Of a DNA stretch of 64,000 nucleotides, positions 9,421-18,393 are shown piece by piece. Made by a program: the position numbers and the translations under genes. The notes under the pieces were generated by a model. It searched no databases. It saw nothing but the letters and a program-made list of their open reading frames with translations, and was not told the origin of the DNA. Source of the stretch: Limnohabitans sp. 15K. GTDB lineage: Bacteria; Pseudomonadota; Gammaproteobacteria; Burkholderiales; Burkholderiaceae_C. How positions within the stretch are numbered: position 1 is the stretch's first letter; the number at the start of each line of letters is the position of its first letter. The stretch is from NCBI RefSeq assembly GCF_002778285.1, contig NZ_NESM01000001.1:1696501-1760500 (forward strand), in the 5' to 3' direction.

Positions 9421-10398
9421 TCAGTTCTTGTGCAACTCAGCGTTCAACTCGCCCCAGCTCTTGTTGCGTGGAATGGCGTGCAAAGCGCCTGACTGTGAAT
9501 CGCGGCGGAACAAGATGCCGTTTTTGCCTGACAGCTCCTTGGCTTTCATCAGGCTGCCGTCTGGCAGCTGCACGCGGCTGCCGCCGGTGATGTAGCAGCC
9601 GGCTTCGACCACGCAGTCGTCGCCCAGCGAGATGCCGATGCCGGCGTTCGCGCCCAGCAGGCAGCGCTTGCCGACCTTGATGACCTCTTTGCCGCCACCC
9701 GACAGCGTGCCCATGATGGACGCGCCGCCGCCGATGTCGCTGGCGTCATCGACCACCACGCCCGCGCTGATGCGGCCTTCCACCATGCTGGCACCCAAGG
9801 TGCCCGCGTTGAAGTTGCAGAAACCTTCGTGCATCACGGTGGTGCCGCTGGCCAGGTGCGCGCCCAGGCGCACGCGGTCGGCGTTGGCAATGCGCACGCC
9901 CGATGGGATCACGTAGTCGGTCATCTGTGGGAACTTGTCCACGCCTTTGATTTCCAGCACTTGGCCAATGGCGCGGGCCTTCATGCGGGCAGCAGGCACT
10001 TCGCTCACGGCGCAAGGGCCAAAGTTGGTCCAGGCCACATTGGCCAGCAGGCCAAAGATGCCGGTCACGTTCGCGCCGTGCGGCTGAACCAAGCGGTGGC
10101 TCAGCAGGTGCAGGCGCAGGTAAGCGTCGTGCGTGTCGGCGGGTGCATCGGCCAGCGATTTGATCTCGGTGCGCACAGCCACCACGGTGGTGCCGCGCAC
10201 GGCGCAGGCGCTCAGCGCCTTGGCCACGTCAGCGCCCAAGGCCGCCACAGCTTCAGCTTCGGTCAGGCGGGTGCTGCCGCTGGCGGCGATGCCATCGGCC
10301 AATTCGGGGGCTGGGAACCAAGTGTCCAGCACGGTGCCGTCAGCGGCGAGGGTGGCCAGGCCCGTGGCGCGTGCGCCGGTGGTTTGGAAAGTGCTCAT
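9421..10398 (-). CDS. dapD: Tetrahydrodipicolinate N-succinyltransferase, actinobacterial type
   Basis: 325-residue enzyme that succinylates tetrahydrodipicolinate from succinyl-CoA in the lysine/diaminopimelate pathway. The C-terminal left-handed beta-helix is shown by hexapeptide-repeat runs such as [31 protein letters not shown] and [16 protein letters not shown]. The N-terminal half ([36 protein letters not shown]) matches, as I recall them, the mycobacterial/actinobacterial DapD proteins of about 317 residues, not the roughly 275-residue form usual in betaproteobacteria. It lies among a damaged restriction gene and a toxin-antitoxin remnant, which suggests horizontal acquisition. A strong terminator hairpin ends 12 bases before its start codon. 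Confidence 0.9.
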   Translation of the reverse strand: MSTFQTTGARATGLATLAADGTVLDTWFPAPELADGIAASGSTRLTEAEAVAALGADVAKALSACAVRGTTVVAVRTEIKSLADAPADTHDAYLRLHLLSHRLVQPHGANVTGIFGLLANVAWTNFGPCAVSEVPAARMKARAIGQVLEIKGVDKFPQMTDYVIPSGVRIANADRVRLGAHLASGTTVMHEGFCNFNAGTLGASMVEGRISAGVVVDDASDIGGGASIMGTLSGGGKEVIKVGKRCLLGANAGIGISLGDDCVVEAGCYITGGSRVQLPDGSLMKAKELSGKNGILFRRDSQSGALHAIPRNKSWGELNAELHKN

Positions 10399-10410
10399 GG
10401 TGTTGCTCCG

Positions 10411-10438
10411 AAAAAATGGCCCGCAGTGCCTGCGGGCC
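10411..10438 (-). terminator. Rho-independent terminator between brnA and dapD
   Basis: On the minus strand, GGCCCGCAG and CTGCGGGCC form a perfect 9-bp stem with a 3-nt loop, followed by ATTTTTT. It ends brnA transcripts and lies only 12 bases ahead of the dapD ATG, so any dapD message started upstream must read through it. It could therefore act as an attenuator. Confidence 0.8.
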
Positions 10439-10476
10439 GTTGGAAATCTGAAGACGTGATTATCGGGGATGGCGGA

Positions 10477-10773
10477 TTAAGGTCTCGAATGGCTGGCCAC
10501 ATATTGGCGCAGCACGCTGTCCATGAGCGACTGCCAGCCTTCGCCCGTGGACTTGAAATAGGCCAGCACCTCGGGGCTGTAGCGCACCGAAACCAGTTGT
10601 TTTTTGTTCTCGGATTTAGGGCGGCCGCGCAAACTTTTGAGTGGGACCATTGCCTTCAATTGGGTGGGCGTGAGTGGCTGCGCATCCGGATCGCTCCGTG
10701 CTGCAGCGGTGATGGCCTTGTCCTCTTGCACGCTGGGCATGCGCACTGTGGGGCGCTTAGAAATTGTCGACAT
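10477..10773 (-). CDS. brnA: BrnA-like antitoxin
   Basis: 98-residue DNA-binding antitoxin of the BrnT/BrnA type II toxin-antitoxin family. The segment PLTPTQLKAMVPLKSLRGRP and the C-terminal ribbon-helix-helix-like LVSVRYSPEVLAYFKSTGEG are characteristic. BrnA proteins bind the BrnT ribonuclease and repress their own operon. The ATG lies inside the last codons of the brnT remnant, the usual toxin-antitoxin overlap. Because the toxin has lost its middle, this antitoxin appears orphaned; it may persist as a repressor or by neutralising a BrnT elsewhere. A strong terminator follows. Confidence 0.85.
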   Translation of the reverse strand: MSTISKRPTVRMPSVQEDKAITAAARSDPDAQPLTPTQLKAMVPLKSLRGRPKSENKKQLVSVRYSPEVLAYFKSTGEGWQSLMDSVLRQYVASHSRP

Positions 10774-10913
10774 AGTGTTTTACCTCGCGTCGATTGGCAC
10801 GGCGAAGAGGGGTTCAACGCGGATTCCCAGTCGAGTTCAACGGCCATGCCCAGTGGCAGACCATGTTTGATCTGGTTGGAAGCGTCTTTGGCTGGGTCGA
10901 ACTCGATTTGCAT
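10757..10913 (-). pseudogene. brnT: BrnT toxin remnant with internal deletion
   Basis: From ATG 10913 the minus strand encodes a normal BrnT N-terminus (MQIEFDPAKDASNQIKHG through about residue 33, ELDWESAL). It then passes directly, in a different frame, to a normal BrnT C-terminus (LRRANRREVKHYVDNF, stop at 10757-10759) that overlaps brnA as usual. BrnT proteins are about 90 residues, so roughly 40 residues of the RNase core are missing and the reading frame is broken at the junction. In the N-terminal frame translation runs on to 10656 with unrelated sequence. The upstream restriction gene also reads in frame into this ATG, so its own stop has been lost. Confidence 0.85.
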
Positions 10914-13318
10914 TGTATTTGTGTAGCTACTGAAAATCAATGCTTCACCGTAAAAACCCCAAACTGAACACCTGCGGCGCAGCTTGTTGGTCAGGGCTTG
11001 GTAGGCCTGCTCAAACGGTGTGAAGTTGACGGGGGCGGTGTCGCCGCTTTTGTTGCGTTCGGCCAGGGCGTTGCGGATTTGGTACCAGCCGACATCGGGG
11101 CGGTTGAGTTTGTATTGGTCGCGTACGGTGCGCACGTCGGTGTGGGCAAAGTAGGCTTTCCACAGGGTGCGGCCCGCATCCAGCACGGCGGTGGCTTCTG
11201 CGGAGAGGGTTTTGTTCGCCAGGTACTGAACCATGAAGTCGGACTCGAAGCGGTCGGGCGCGTCTACCTCAGCTTCGGTGTAAGGGATGAAGTGGTTGAC
11301 GATGGACCACTTTTTGCCGTTCCATTCGAGGTCGTTGGCGCTGGCGGTTAGGTTGCTGCCGTTGAACAGCATCCAAATCAGGCAATCGGTTTTGAACTCG
11401 TCCGTCAGCGGCTCTGTCGGTTGCAGGAATTGATCGCGGTCGTTCAGCCAAGTGGGTTTTACTAATCGACGGACAGAAAAAACAATTGCAGCCTGCCAAA
11501 AATTATTGGTTGTGACAAAGAAGGCACCAGCACTGCAAAAACCTGATGACAACAACGCAGTTCCCTGGCCCGCACCTTGTAAATCATTGCTGTCGCACAA
11601 CATGCTGCCAATCGCACCGTCAGCCCATTTTGTGCCGCGCACATCTTTTGTACTGGTAGTTGGAGAAAGCGCATTTTCAAAGGTAAAGCATCTACAGTAT
11701 TCGCACGAGGTCGTTGAATCCAAGAATTCAGAAATCGTTCTTTTGGGATGTTGTGGAATAACTTTTCGCCTATGGCATTTGCATCTCGATTCATGACATC
11801 CACCCGTATCTGGGAGGGAAACTCACTTAACAGTGGCTGAGTTTTCCAGACCAAGAATCCGATGGGGAAATTTCCACTTAAGCCATCGAACGCTTTGCTG
11901 TGGACAATGAAACCGCCCAGATATTGGGCGTACCAATTTGCACGAAAACTTTCAACATTAGGAGCGTTCACATACTTCAACTTGCTAAACATTGCCACTG
12001 TTGCAGATGGGATCTCCCTTTGAACCCGAACAACGAATTGCGTGAATAACTCCCTGTTGGCGTAGCCTTGGTTGGTTGAAAAGCTCGCAATTTTTGTGGT
12101 CGCGATATCGGTCTTCGCGCTCTTGTTCAGCGTATTTGCCGATTCGCCATAAGGCGGATTGATCAACACCAAAATCTTCTTCCCCTCCGCAATCGCTTTG
12201 CGCAATGCGGCTGGCACCTTGTTGCTCAAGCTGTAATCAATCTGCCCATCGTCGGTGATGTCGTCGTTGAGGTAGTCGTATTGAAAGCGTTGCGCCGACA
12301 CGCAGGTCTTGGTGGCTTTCATCACGTCGATGTCGGCTTGGTCCAGCGTGCTCATGTAGAGGTTGCGCGGGTTGCTGTGTTTGACTTCCAAGTTGCCCAC
12401 GCCGCAGCACATGTCCCAGACGATGTAATCCTTTTGCCAGTTAGCGCCCAGCGTTTCAGTCAGCTTGTCATAGGCTTTGTCCACCACATGCAGCGGCGTG
12501 TAATACGCGCCCTTGAAGCTGCGTTCGTCGTACGGAATCAAACTGTCGCGGCGCTCGAGCAGGTAGTCGCGGTATTCCGATTTGGGCGGGCGGTGGTAAA
12601 TGGCCCAAAACTGCCGGTAGCCTTCTTTGTTGCCCAGGTCAAAGTTTTTGCCTTTGAGCGAGAAGATGGGTGCGCCGTTTTTGTGCATCAACTCGGCGGG
12701 CAAATTGGCGTGTGTGGACACGGTGCCGTCGTGCATGATGTCCGCGAAAAACAGCAGGGCGTAGTCTTCTTCGCTCACGCCCACGATCTCGCGGCCCACC
12801 ATGGCCACCCATTTGTCGAACACCTGTTTCAGGTTGTCCGGCGTGATTTGCGTGCGGATGATGTCGCCCGACTTGATCGCCGCTTTGACGGTGCTGATGA
12901 ACTCGTCTTCGTGCGTCTTGATCCTGAACGACACAAAGTAGGTGCCGATGTGGGCCGAGATGTCGTCCAGCGCTTCTTGGGTGAACTGGCTGGCCGACTT
13001 GCCCCATTGGATGGTTTTTTTGGCCAGAAAAGGCAGCACATCGTCGCTTTTCATGATGGCCGATTTTTCGGTGTCGATCACCGCCAAAAAGGGGGGCACA
13101 TGCTCGCCTTTGTTCAGCGCCACCTGCACGTAATGCAGCAGCTGGGTGAACATGGCGTAACTGGAGTGGCGGTCGGTGTCTTTGGCCTCGAACCAGATCT
13201 CGCGGCTCTGGATGTCGATCAGGCCTTTGGTGTAACCCTTGAGGCCCAAGGCCTTGATGTATGCGTCTTTGACGTCTTCTTCGCTCTTGGCGGCTTGCAG
13301 CTGGGTGTAGAGGCTCAC
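10914..13318 (-). pseudogene. Single-chain restriction-modification enzyme, frameshifted
   Basis: From GTG 13318, an N-terminal nuclease-like domain shows D35, then E44-A-K46 (IWFEAK), a PD-(D/E)XK pattern. It is followed by an N6-adenine methyltransferase with motif I DMCCGVGNLE at about 303-311 and catalytic motif IV NPPYGES at 387-393; this order is that of type IIG-like enzymes. The frame runs to 11462, but the family-like sequence leaves it at the T-run 11674-11677 and continues in another frame (FENALSPTTSTKDVRG through NKLRRRCSVWGFY) to the brnT start. One extra base in that run would join the halves. Bases about 11460-12150, the expected target-recognition part, are more AT-rich than either flank. 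The methylase core is intact but the enzyme is probably inactive or altered. Confidence 0.8.
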
Positions 13319-13539
13319 GACTGACTGTGTTGATTAAAAAACCAACATTGTCATTGAGTTAAGTAAATAAGTACTCTTAATTTGTAACTTATCGTTCGCT
13401 CTACAAAATGGACTCAGCGAATTTTGGACGTCGTGATCATTGGGTCTGACGTTGCAGACAATTCAGCAGACGCTTCGCTCTAGCGCAGCGAGCCCGAGCA
13501 TTCTGATCAGCGACAATCAGCGCTCAGCCGATCAAAGCC

Positions 13540-14847
13540 ATGCACACCAAGACCTCCTCCCTCCTTTCTGTCCCTCTTTCCGTTCTTTTGGCCGTCGCCG
13601 CTGGCGCTCTGGTGCCCAGCTCGGCAGCCTTCGCGGCCAAACCGGCCGCAGACAAAAACACCGCGAGCAAAGCCGCTGCGTCCAAAAAAGCCGTTTCCGG
13701 CAAGAAGGCTGCACCCAGCAAAAAAGCGGCAGCCGCCGCCAACGCGCTGCCTCCCTTGGCGGCCGATGTGGCCATGGCCGACAACGCACCCGCGCTGCCT
13801 GCCAAAGCCTGGTTGCTGATGGACTACGACTCGGGCCAGGTGCTGGCCTCGGCCAACGCAGACGAAGCCCTGCCGCCCGCCTCGCTCACCAAGATGATGA
13901 CCAGCTACATCGTCGAGCAAGCCCTGCGCACAGGCAAGCTCAAGCCCACCGACCTGGTCACCGTGAGCGAGAACGCTTGGTGCCGAGGCACCAGCGCCGA
14001 GTCGTGCATGTATTTGCCGCTCAACAGCCAAGCCACCGTGATCGACATCCTGCGCGGCATCATCGTGCAGTCGGGCAACGACGCGTCCAAAGCGATTGCC
14101 GAGCACATGGCCGGTTCTGAAGCGGGCTTTGCCAAGCTGATGAACGCCGAAGCCCAGCGTTTGGGCATGACCAAGACGACCTTCGTCAACCCCACAGGCT
14201 TACCCGATCCGGCGCACAAATCGTCCGCGAAAGATCTGGCCATCCTGGCGCGCGCCATCATCCGCGACGGCGCGGAGTACTACCCCATCTACGCCGAACG
14301 CGAGTTCAAATACAACGGCATCAAGCAAGGCAACCGCAATGCTTTGCTCTACACCGACCCGACGGTGGATGGCCTCAAAACCGGCCACACCGCAGAGGCG
14401 GGCTTTTGTCTGGTCACCTCGGCCAAGCGCAACGACATGCGCCTGATCTCGGTCATCTTGAACACCCACAGCGCGCAGGCGCGTGCCGACCAAACACGAG
14501 AGTTGCTCGGTTGGGGGTACAGCCAGTTCGAAAAAGCCACGCCGATTCAGCCAACCGCGGTGGTCGCCAGTGCCAAGGTCAGCTTCGGTAAGGCCGACAC
14601 GGTGGCCGCTGTACTGGGCGCGCCGTGGATGCTCACGGTGCCCCGTGGCCAGACCGTGCAAACCGCGGTCGAGCTCAAGCCTGGCCTGGAAGCACCCGTG
14701 GCCAAAGGCACAGTGATCGGCAAAGTGATCGCCACAGCCAACGGCAAGCCCTTGGGCGAAACCCCGCTGGTGGCGCAAGCCGAAGTGGAGCGTTCGGGCT
14801 GGTTGCTGCTCGCTTGGCAGAAAGTGGCCCACTTGTTCGGCAAGTGA
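13540..14847 (+). CDS. D-alanyl-D-alanine carboxypeptidase (PBP5/6 family)
   Basis: 435-residue secreted penicillin-binding protein that trims the terminal D-Ala from peptidoglycan pentapeptides. A signal peptide ends near AFA (about residue 32). An unusual Lys/Ala-rich linker of about 45 residues follows. The catalytic domain has the SxxK Ser in ASLTKMM, SGN in VQSGNDAS and KTG in GLKTGHTAE. The C-terminal beta-rich domain of PBP5 (about residues 330-415) and a weak amphipathic tail for membrane association (WLLLAWQKVAHLFGK) are present. The Lys-rich linker could bind wall or membrane polyanions; that is inference. Upstream, 13319-13539 is an AT-rich spacer shared with the divergent restriction gene. 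Confidence 0.93.
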   Translation: MHTKTSSLLSVPLSVLLAVAAGALVPSSAAFAAKPAADKNTASKAAASKKAVSGKKAAPSKKAAAAANALPPLAADVAMADNAPALPAKAWLLMDYDSGQVLASANADEALPPASLTKMMTSYIVEQALRTGKLKPTDLVTVSENAWCRGTSAESCMYLPLNSQATVIDILRGIIVQSGNDASKAIAEHMAGSEAGFAKLMNAEAQRLGMTKTTFVNPTGLPDPAHKSSAKDLAILARAIIRDGAEYYPIYAEREFKYNGIKQGNRNALLYTDPTVDGLKTGHTAEAGFCLVTSAKRNDMRLISVILNTHSAQARADQTRELLGWGYSQFEKATPIQPTAVVASAKVSFGKADTVAAVLGAPWMLTVPRGQTVQTAVELKPGLEAPVAKGTVIGKVIATANGKPLGETPLVAQAEVERSGWLLLAWQKVAHLFGK

Positions 14848-14886
14848 GCGTTGGCCGTTTGGCCTGTGCCTAGAGGCATCTGAAGC

Positions 14887-15834
14887 TCAGCGTTTCGAAA
14901 CGCCTGACGACATCCTCGACAACACATCAAACACCGCGGCCGTGTCGTGCTCAGCGTGGCCCAAGGCCATGGCCGCGTTGTAGACGGGCACGGTTGCGGC
15001 GAACAGCGGCGCGGGCACTTGGGCGTCGGCCAGTGCAGCAGCAATGAGCTGCATGTCTTTTTGCCAGATGCCGACTTTCATGGTCGCGGTGTTCCAACCT
15101 TCGTCTTGCATCAAGGGCCCACGCACTTGCAGCATGCGCGAGCCGCCTGCGCCGTCGCTCAGCACCTTCACGGCGTCTTGGGGTCGGATGCCCCAACGCT
15201 GGCCCAGCAGCAGCGCTTCGGCCGTCGACACGTTGTGGATGGCCACCAGCAAATTGGCCATCAGCTTCATCTTCATGCCGTTGCCAAAGGCGCCCAAGTC
15301 AAAAGAATTTTTTGAGAAGCCTTCAAAGACGGGCGCGAGTTTTTTGATGGCCGCCTTGGGGCCGCTGGCATAAACCGTGAGGTCTTTGTGCACGGCTTGT
15401 GCCCCGGTGCCCGACAAGGGGCAGTCGAGCATGACGATGCCTTTGGCTTTGAGCGTGTCGCGGGCAGCGGTTTTGTCGGCGATGTCGAGCGTGCTGGTTT
15501 CGACCACCAGCAAGTCGCGTTGGCCGACAGCGGCGATCTGCTGCGCCGCGTTGTGCAAAGCCTCAGGCCCGGGCAGAGAGCAGATGATGACTTGGGCATC
15601 GCTCGCCAAGTCGGCTGCCGATTTTCGCGCTGTGCCTCCGGCCGCTTTCAGGCGTTTCATGGCTTTGGGGTCAGGGTCGTAGCCCGTGACCTGAAAGCCT
15701 GCCTTCATCAGGTTCACGGCCATGGCCAGGCCCATGATGCCGACACCCAGCATGCCCACGCGTTCCATCGGCACGGTCTTTTGAGTGGCCCGAGCCGCCT
15801 GAGGGGCTCGGGGTTTTTTCGCTGAAGTGGTCAT
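14887..15834 (-). CDS. NAD(P)-dependent beta-hydroxyacid dehydrogenase (3-hydroxyisobutyrate dehydrogenase family)
   Basis: 315-residue oxidoreductase. The Rossmann motif is MLGVGIMGLAMAVNLMKAG near residues 28-46, the substrate-binding stretch is CPLSGTGAQAV, and the catalytic Lys lies in GNGMKMKLMANLL. A basic extension of about 22 residues precedes the family start, so ATG at MERVGML (15768) is an alternative. It is the last gene of a minus-strand cluster after a Bug-type receptor (19 bp gap), a GlcG/HbpS-like protein and a BKACE enzyme. A role in oxidising a short beta-hydroxy acid of that pathway is inferred. Confidence 0.88.
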   Translation of the reverse strand: MTTSAKKPRAPQAARATQKTVPMERVGMLGVGIMGLAMAVNLMKAGFQVTGYDPDPKAMKRLKAAGGTARKSAADLASDAQVIICSLPGPEALHNAAQQIAAVGQRDLLVVETSTLDIADKTAARDTLKAKGIVMLDCPLSGTGAQAVHKDLTVYASGPKAAIKKLAPVFEGFSKNSFDLGAFGNGMKMKLMANLLVAIHNVSTAEALLLGQRWGIRPQDAVKVLSDGAGGSRMLQVRGPLMQDEGWNTATMKVGIWQKDMQLIAAALADAQVPAPLFAATVPVYNAAMALGHAEHDTAAVFDVLSRMSSGVSKR

Positions 15835-15853
15835 GCGGGCTGCTGCGGTGGCT

Positions 15854-16849
15854 TTATTCGGCCTTGATGCCCAGATCGTTGATCACCTTGTTCCAGAAGG
15901 CGTAGTCGCCGTTGGCCACGGTGTCGAGCGCAGCGGCGCTGGTGCCTGTGGGCGTGAGGCCCAGGTCAATCAGGCGGGCTTGAATTTCGGGCAGCTTCAC
16001 GATCTTGACGATCTCGGTGTTGAGCTTGGCAATGATGTCGTTGGGGGTGCCTGTGGGTGCAAAGATGCCGTGCCACGAGCTGCCAATCACGCCGTTGACG
16101 TCGAGGTTGGCGTCAAACTCGGTCATGGTGGGCACGTCGGGCAGGCCGGGGATGCGCTGCGCACCCGAGATGCCCAAGGCCTTGACCTTGCCCGCCTTGA
16201 TGAGCGGAATCGCGGTGGTCGAGGCTTCGACCGACAGGCTGATAAGGCCGCTCATCACATCGGGCGAGGGGTTGGTTTTGTAGGGCACATGGTTGAGCTT
16301 GATGCCCAGCCGCTGCGACCACACCTCCAGCGCCACGTGGGGCTGCGAGCCGACGCCCAAAGAGGCAAAGTCGATCTTGCCCGGGTTGGCCTTGGCGTAA
16401 GCCACCAGCTCCTTCATGTTGTTGTAGGGCGCCTTGGGCGTGGCGGTCAGCACATGGGGCACTTGCAGAATTTGGGCCACGGCCTTGAAGTCGCGCGGTG
16501 GGTTGTATTTGGCGTCCCGGTACACATTGGGCGCGATGGCGTGTGTGGCCTTGACGCTGAAAAACAGGGTGTAACCGTCAGCCGGTGCGGTGCCTGCCGC
16601 CACAGCGCCGATCATGCCGCCCGCGCCAGGTTTGTTGTCAACCACCACGGGCTGGCCCAGGGCCACGCTCAGTTTGTCGCCAATCAGGCGCGCCACCACA
16701 TCGGGCGAGATGCCTGCAGGGAAAGGCACCACCAATTTGATCGGGCGATTGGGGTAGCCCGCAGATTGCGCAAAGGCGCTGGGCGTGCCGATGAGCGTGG
16801 TGCTGAGTGCGGCAGTGGTGGCCAAGGCGAGCAAATGACGGCGTTTCAT
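15854..16849 (-). CDS. Bug/TctC-family extracytoplasmic solute receptor
   Basis: 331-residue periplasmic binding protein of the tripartite tricarboxylate transporter/Bug family. A signal peptide (MKRRHLLALATTAALS, cleavage near AFA) leads to the typical YPNRPIKLVVPFPAG start and the conserved VVDNKPGAGG and ADGYTLFF segments. These receptors bind carboxylates or aromatic acids and are hugely expanded in Burkholderiales; most have no adjacent membrane partners, as here. Its position inside the catabolic cluster suggests it captures the pathway substrate or an inducer. Confidence 0.92.
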   Translation of the reverse strand: MKRRHLLALATTAALSTTLIGTPSAFAQSAGYPNRPIKLVVPFPAGISPDVVARLIGDKLSVALGQPVVVDNKPGAGGMIGAVAAGTAPADGYTLFFSVKATHAIAPNVYRDAKYNPPRDFKAVAQILQVPHVLTATPKAPYNNMKELVAYAKANPGKIDFASLGVGSQPHVALEVWSQRLGIKLNHVPYKTNPSPDVMSGLISLSVEASTTAIPLIKAGKVKALGISGAQRIPGLPDVPTMTEFDANLDVNGVIGSSWHGIFAPTGTPNDIIAKLNTEIVKIVKLPEIQARLIDLGLTPTGTSAAALDTVANGDYAFWNKVINDLGIKAE

Positions 16850-16913
16850 GGTGTTGTCTCCGGATGTTTTTGTTGAGCGAAAGAAAAGGGAGGGGGAATC
16901 GTGGGCCAGCGTG

Positions 16914-17324
16914 TCAGCTCAGGGTGGCGAAATGCGCCACGCCAGCGGCGGCGACCACGCCGTCTTCGTGCGACTGCACGCCTGAGATGCCGATGGCGCC
17001 CACAAACTGGCCGTCGCGGACCAGTGGCAGGCCGCCTTCAATGGGCGTGGCGCCGGGCAGCATCATCATGACGTTGCGGCCTTTGGCCACGACCGCTTCG
17101 ATGGCTTGTGTGGGGCGCTTGAAGAGCAGGGCGGTCTTGGCCTTTTCTTGGGCGACCACGCTGGAGGCTTTTTGCGTGCCGTCGAGCCGTTCGAGGTACA
17201 TGGTGTGTCCGCCGTCATCGACGATGGCGATGACGACGTTCCAGCCGTTCTCCACGGCGCAGGCCCTGCAGGCGCTGGCGATTTGTTTGGCGTCGTCGAT
17301 CGAGAGTGCCCATTGGCTGTACAT
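16914..17324 (-). CDS. GlcG/HbpS-like protein
   Basis: 136-residue protein of the GlcG/HbpS (heme-degrading/heme-binding-like) family. Typical elements are VVIAIVDDGGH near 31-41, a central GRNVMMMLPGATPIEGGLPL and the C-terminal VGAIGISGVQSHEDGVVAAAG. I chose the ATG at 17324 (MYSQWALS); the frame is open upstream but only over sequence antisense to the next gene. Such proteins recur in hydroxyacid and aromatic-acid operons with unclear roles. Here it sits between a BKACE enzyme and a Bug receptor, 41 bp after the former. Confidence 0.87.
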   Translation of the reverse strand: MYSQWALSIDDAKQIASACRACAVENGWNVVIAIVDDGGHTMYLERLDGTQKASSVVAQEKAKTALLFKRPTQAIEAVVAKGRNVMMMLPGATPIEGGLPLVRDGQFVGAIGISGVQSHEDGVVAAAGVAHFATLS

Positions 17325-17365
17325 GTGTGTTCCAGTTTTTCTAAAAGGGGATGGATGGGGGGGGA

Positions 17366-18289
17366 TCAGAAGTTGACCTTCTGAGCGCCCTTGAGCGCCA
17401 GAATTTGCCGAGCTTCGTCGGGTGTGGCGATCTGCAGGCCCAGGCCTTCGATGATTTGGCGCGCTTGGCGCACTTGCTCGGCATTGCTTTTGGCCAGCGT
17501 GCCCTTGCCCAGCCACAGGCTGTCTTCCAGGCCCACGCGCACATGGCTGCCCATGCTGGCGCCCATGGCCGCGATGCGCATCTGGTGACGCCCTGCGCCC
17601 AAAACAGACCATTGGTATTGGTCGCCAAACAAGCGGTCGGCGGTGCGGCGCATGTGCATCACGTCTTCGGGGTGGTTGCCAATGCCGCCCAAAATGCCGA
17701 AGACCGACTGGATGAAAAACGGCCCCTTGATCAGCCCTTTGTCGGCAAAGTGCGCCAGGTTGTACAGGTGCCCGATGTCGTAGCACTCGAGTTCAAACCG
17801 GGTGTTGTTTTCGGCGCAGGCCCGCAGGGCGTATTCGATGTCTTTGAAGGTGTTGCGAAAGATCAGGTCGCGGCTGTTTTCCAGGTGTTCGCGTTCCCAT
17901 TCGTGTTTGAACTCGGTGAAGCGGTCGAGCATCGGAAACAGCGCGAAATTGAACGAGCCCAAGTTGAGCGAAGCCACCTCGGGCGCAAACCGCATCGACG
18001 GCTGAATCCGTTCATCAATCGTCATGAACGGCGAGCCGCCGCTGGTGAGGTTGAGCACGGCGTTGGTGCGGCTTTTGATTTGCGGCAGAAACTTCCCGAA
18101 GGCTTCGGGGCTTTGGTCGGGCTTGCCCGTGACCGGGTCGCGTGCATGCAGGTGGATGATGGCCGCGCCCGCGTTGGCCGCCTCGACCGACGCCTCAATG
18201 ATCTCTTCGGGCGTCACCGGCAGATACGGTGACATGGACGGTGTGTGGATGGCGCCTGTGACGGCGCAGGTGATGATGACTTTGTTCAT
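17366..18289 (-). CDS. BKACE family beta-keto acid cleavage enzyme (Kce-like)
   Basis: 307-residue enzyme of the DUF849/BKACE family. Characterised members condense a beta-keto acid with acetyl-CoA to give acetoacetate and a new CoA ester. The N-terminus VIITCAVTGAIHTPSMSP and the zinc-binding IIHLHARDP near residue 45 are typical, and length fits (about 300). ATG 18289 (MNKVII) was chosen because the upstream in-frame residues show no family similarity. Linkage to a hydroxyacid dehydrogenase and an acrylyl-CoA reductase-like gene suggests a small catabolic module. The substrate cannot be read from the sequence. Confidence 0.9.
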   Translation of the reverse strand: MNKVIITCAVTGAIHTPSMSPYLPVTPEEIIEASVEAANAGAAIIHLHARDPVTGKPDQSPEAFGKFLPQIKSRTNAVLNLTSGGSPFMTIDERIQPSMRFAPEVASLNLGSFNFALFPMLDRFTEFKHEWEREHLENSRDLIFRNTFKDIEYALRACAENNTRFELECYDIGHLYNLAHFADKGLIKGPFFIQSVFGILGGIGNHPEDVMHMRRTADRLFGDQYQWSVLGAGRHQMRIAAMGASMGSHVRVGLEDSLWLGKGTLAKSNAEQVRQARQIIEGLGLQIATPDEARQILALKGAQKVNF

Positions 18290-18393
18290 CGCAGGGGCTT
18301 TTGTGGGCCTGGTGGGTTGACGATGGCCCATCGTAAGGACCCGCATGCGCACAGCACATCGTGTTAACCCTGAGAACAGACACCTGCGTTACA

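Noticed and set aside
12281..13324. 347-codon plus-strand frame across the restriction gene
   Set aside because: Low-complexity Val/His/Phe/Gly reading; the minus strand carries methyltransferase and nuclease motifs.
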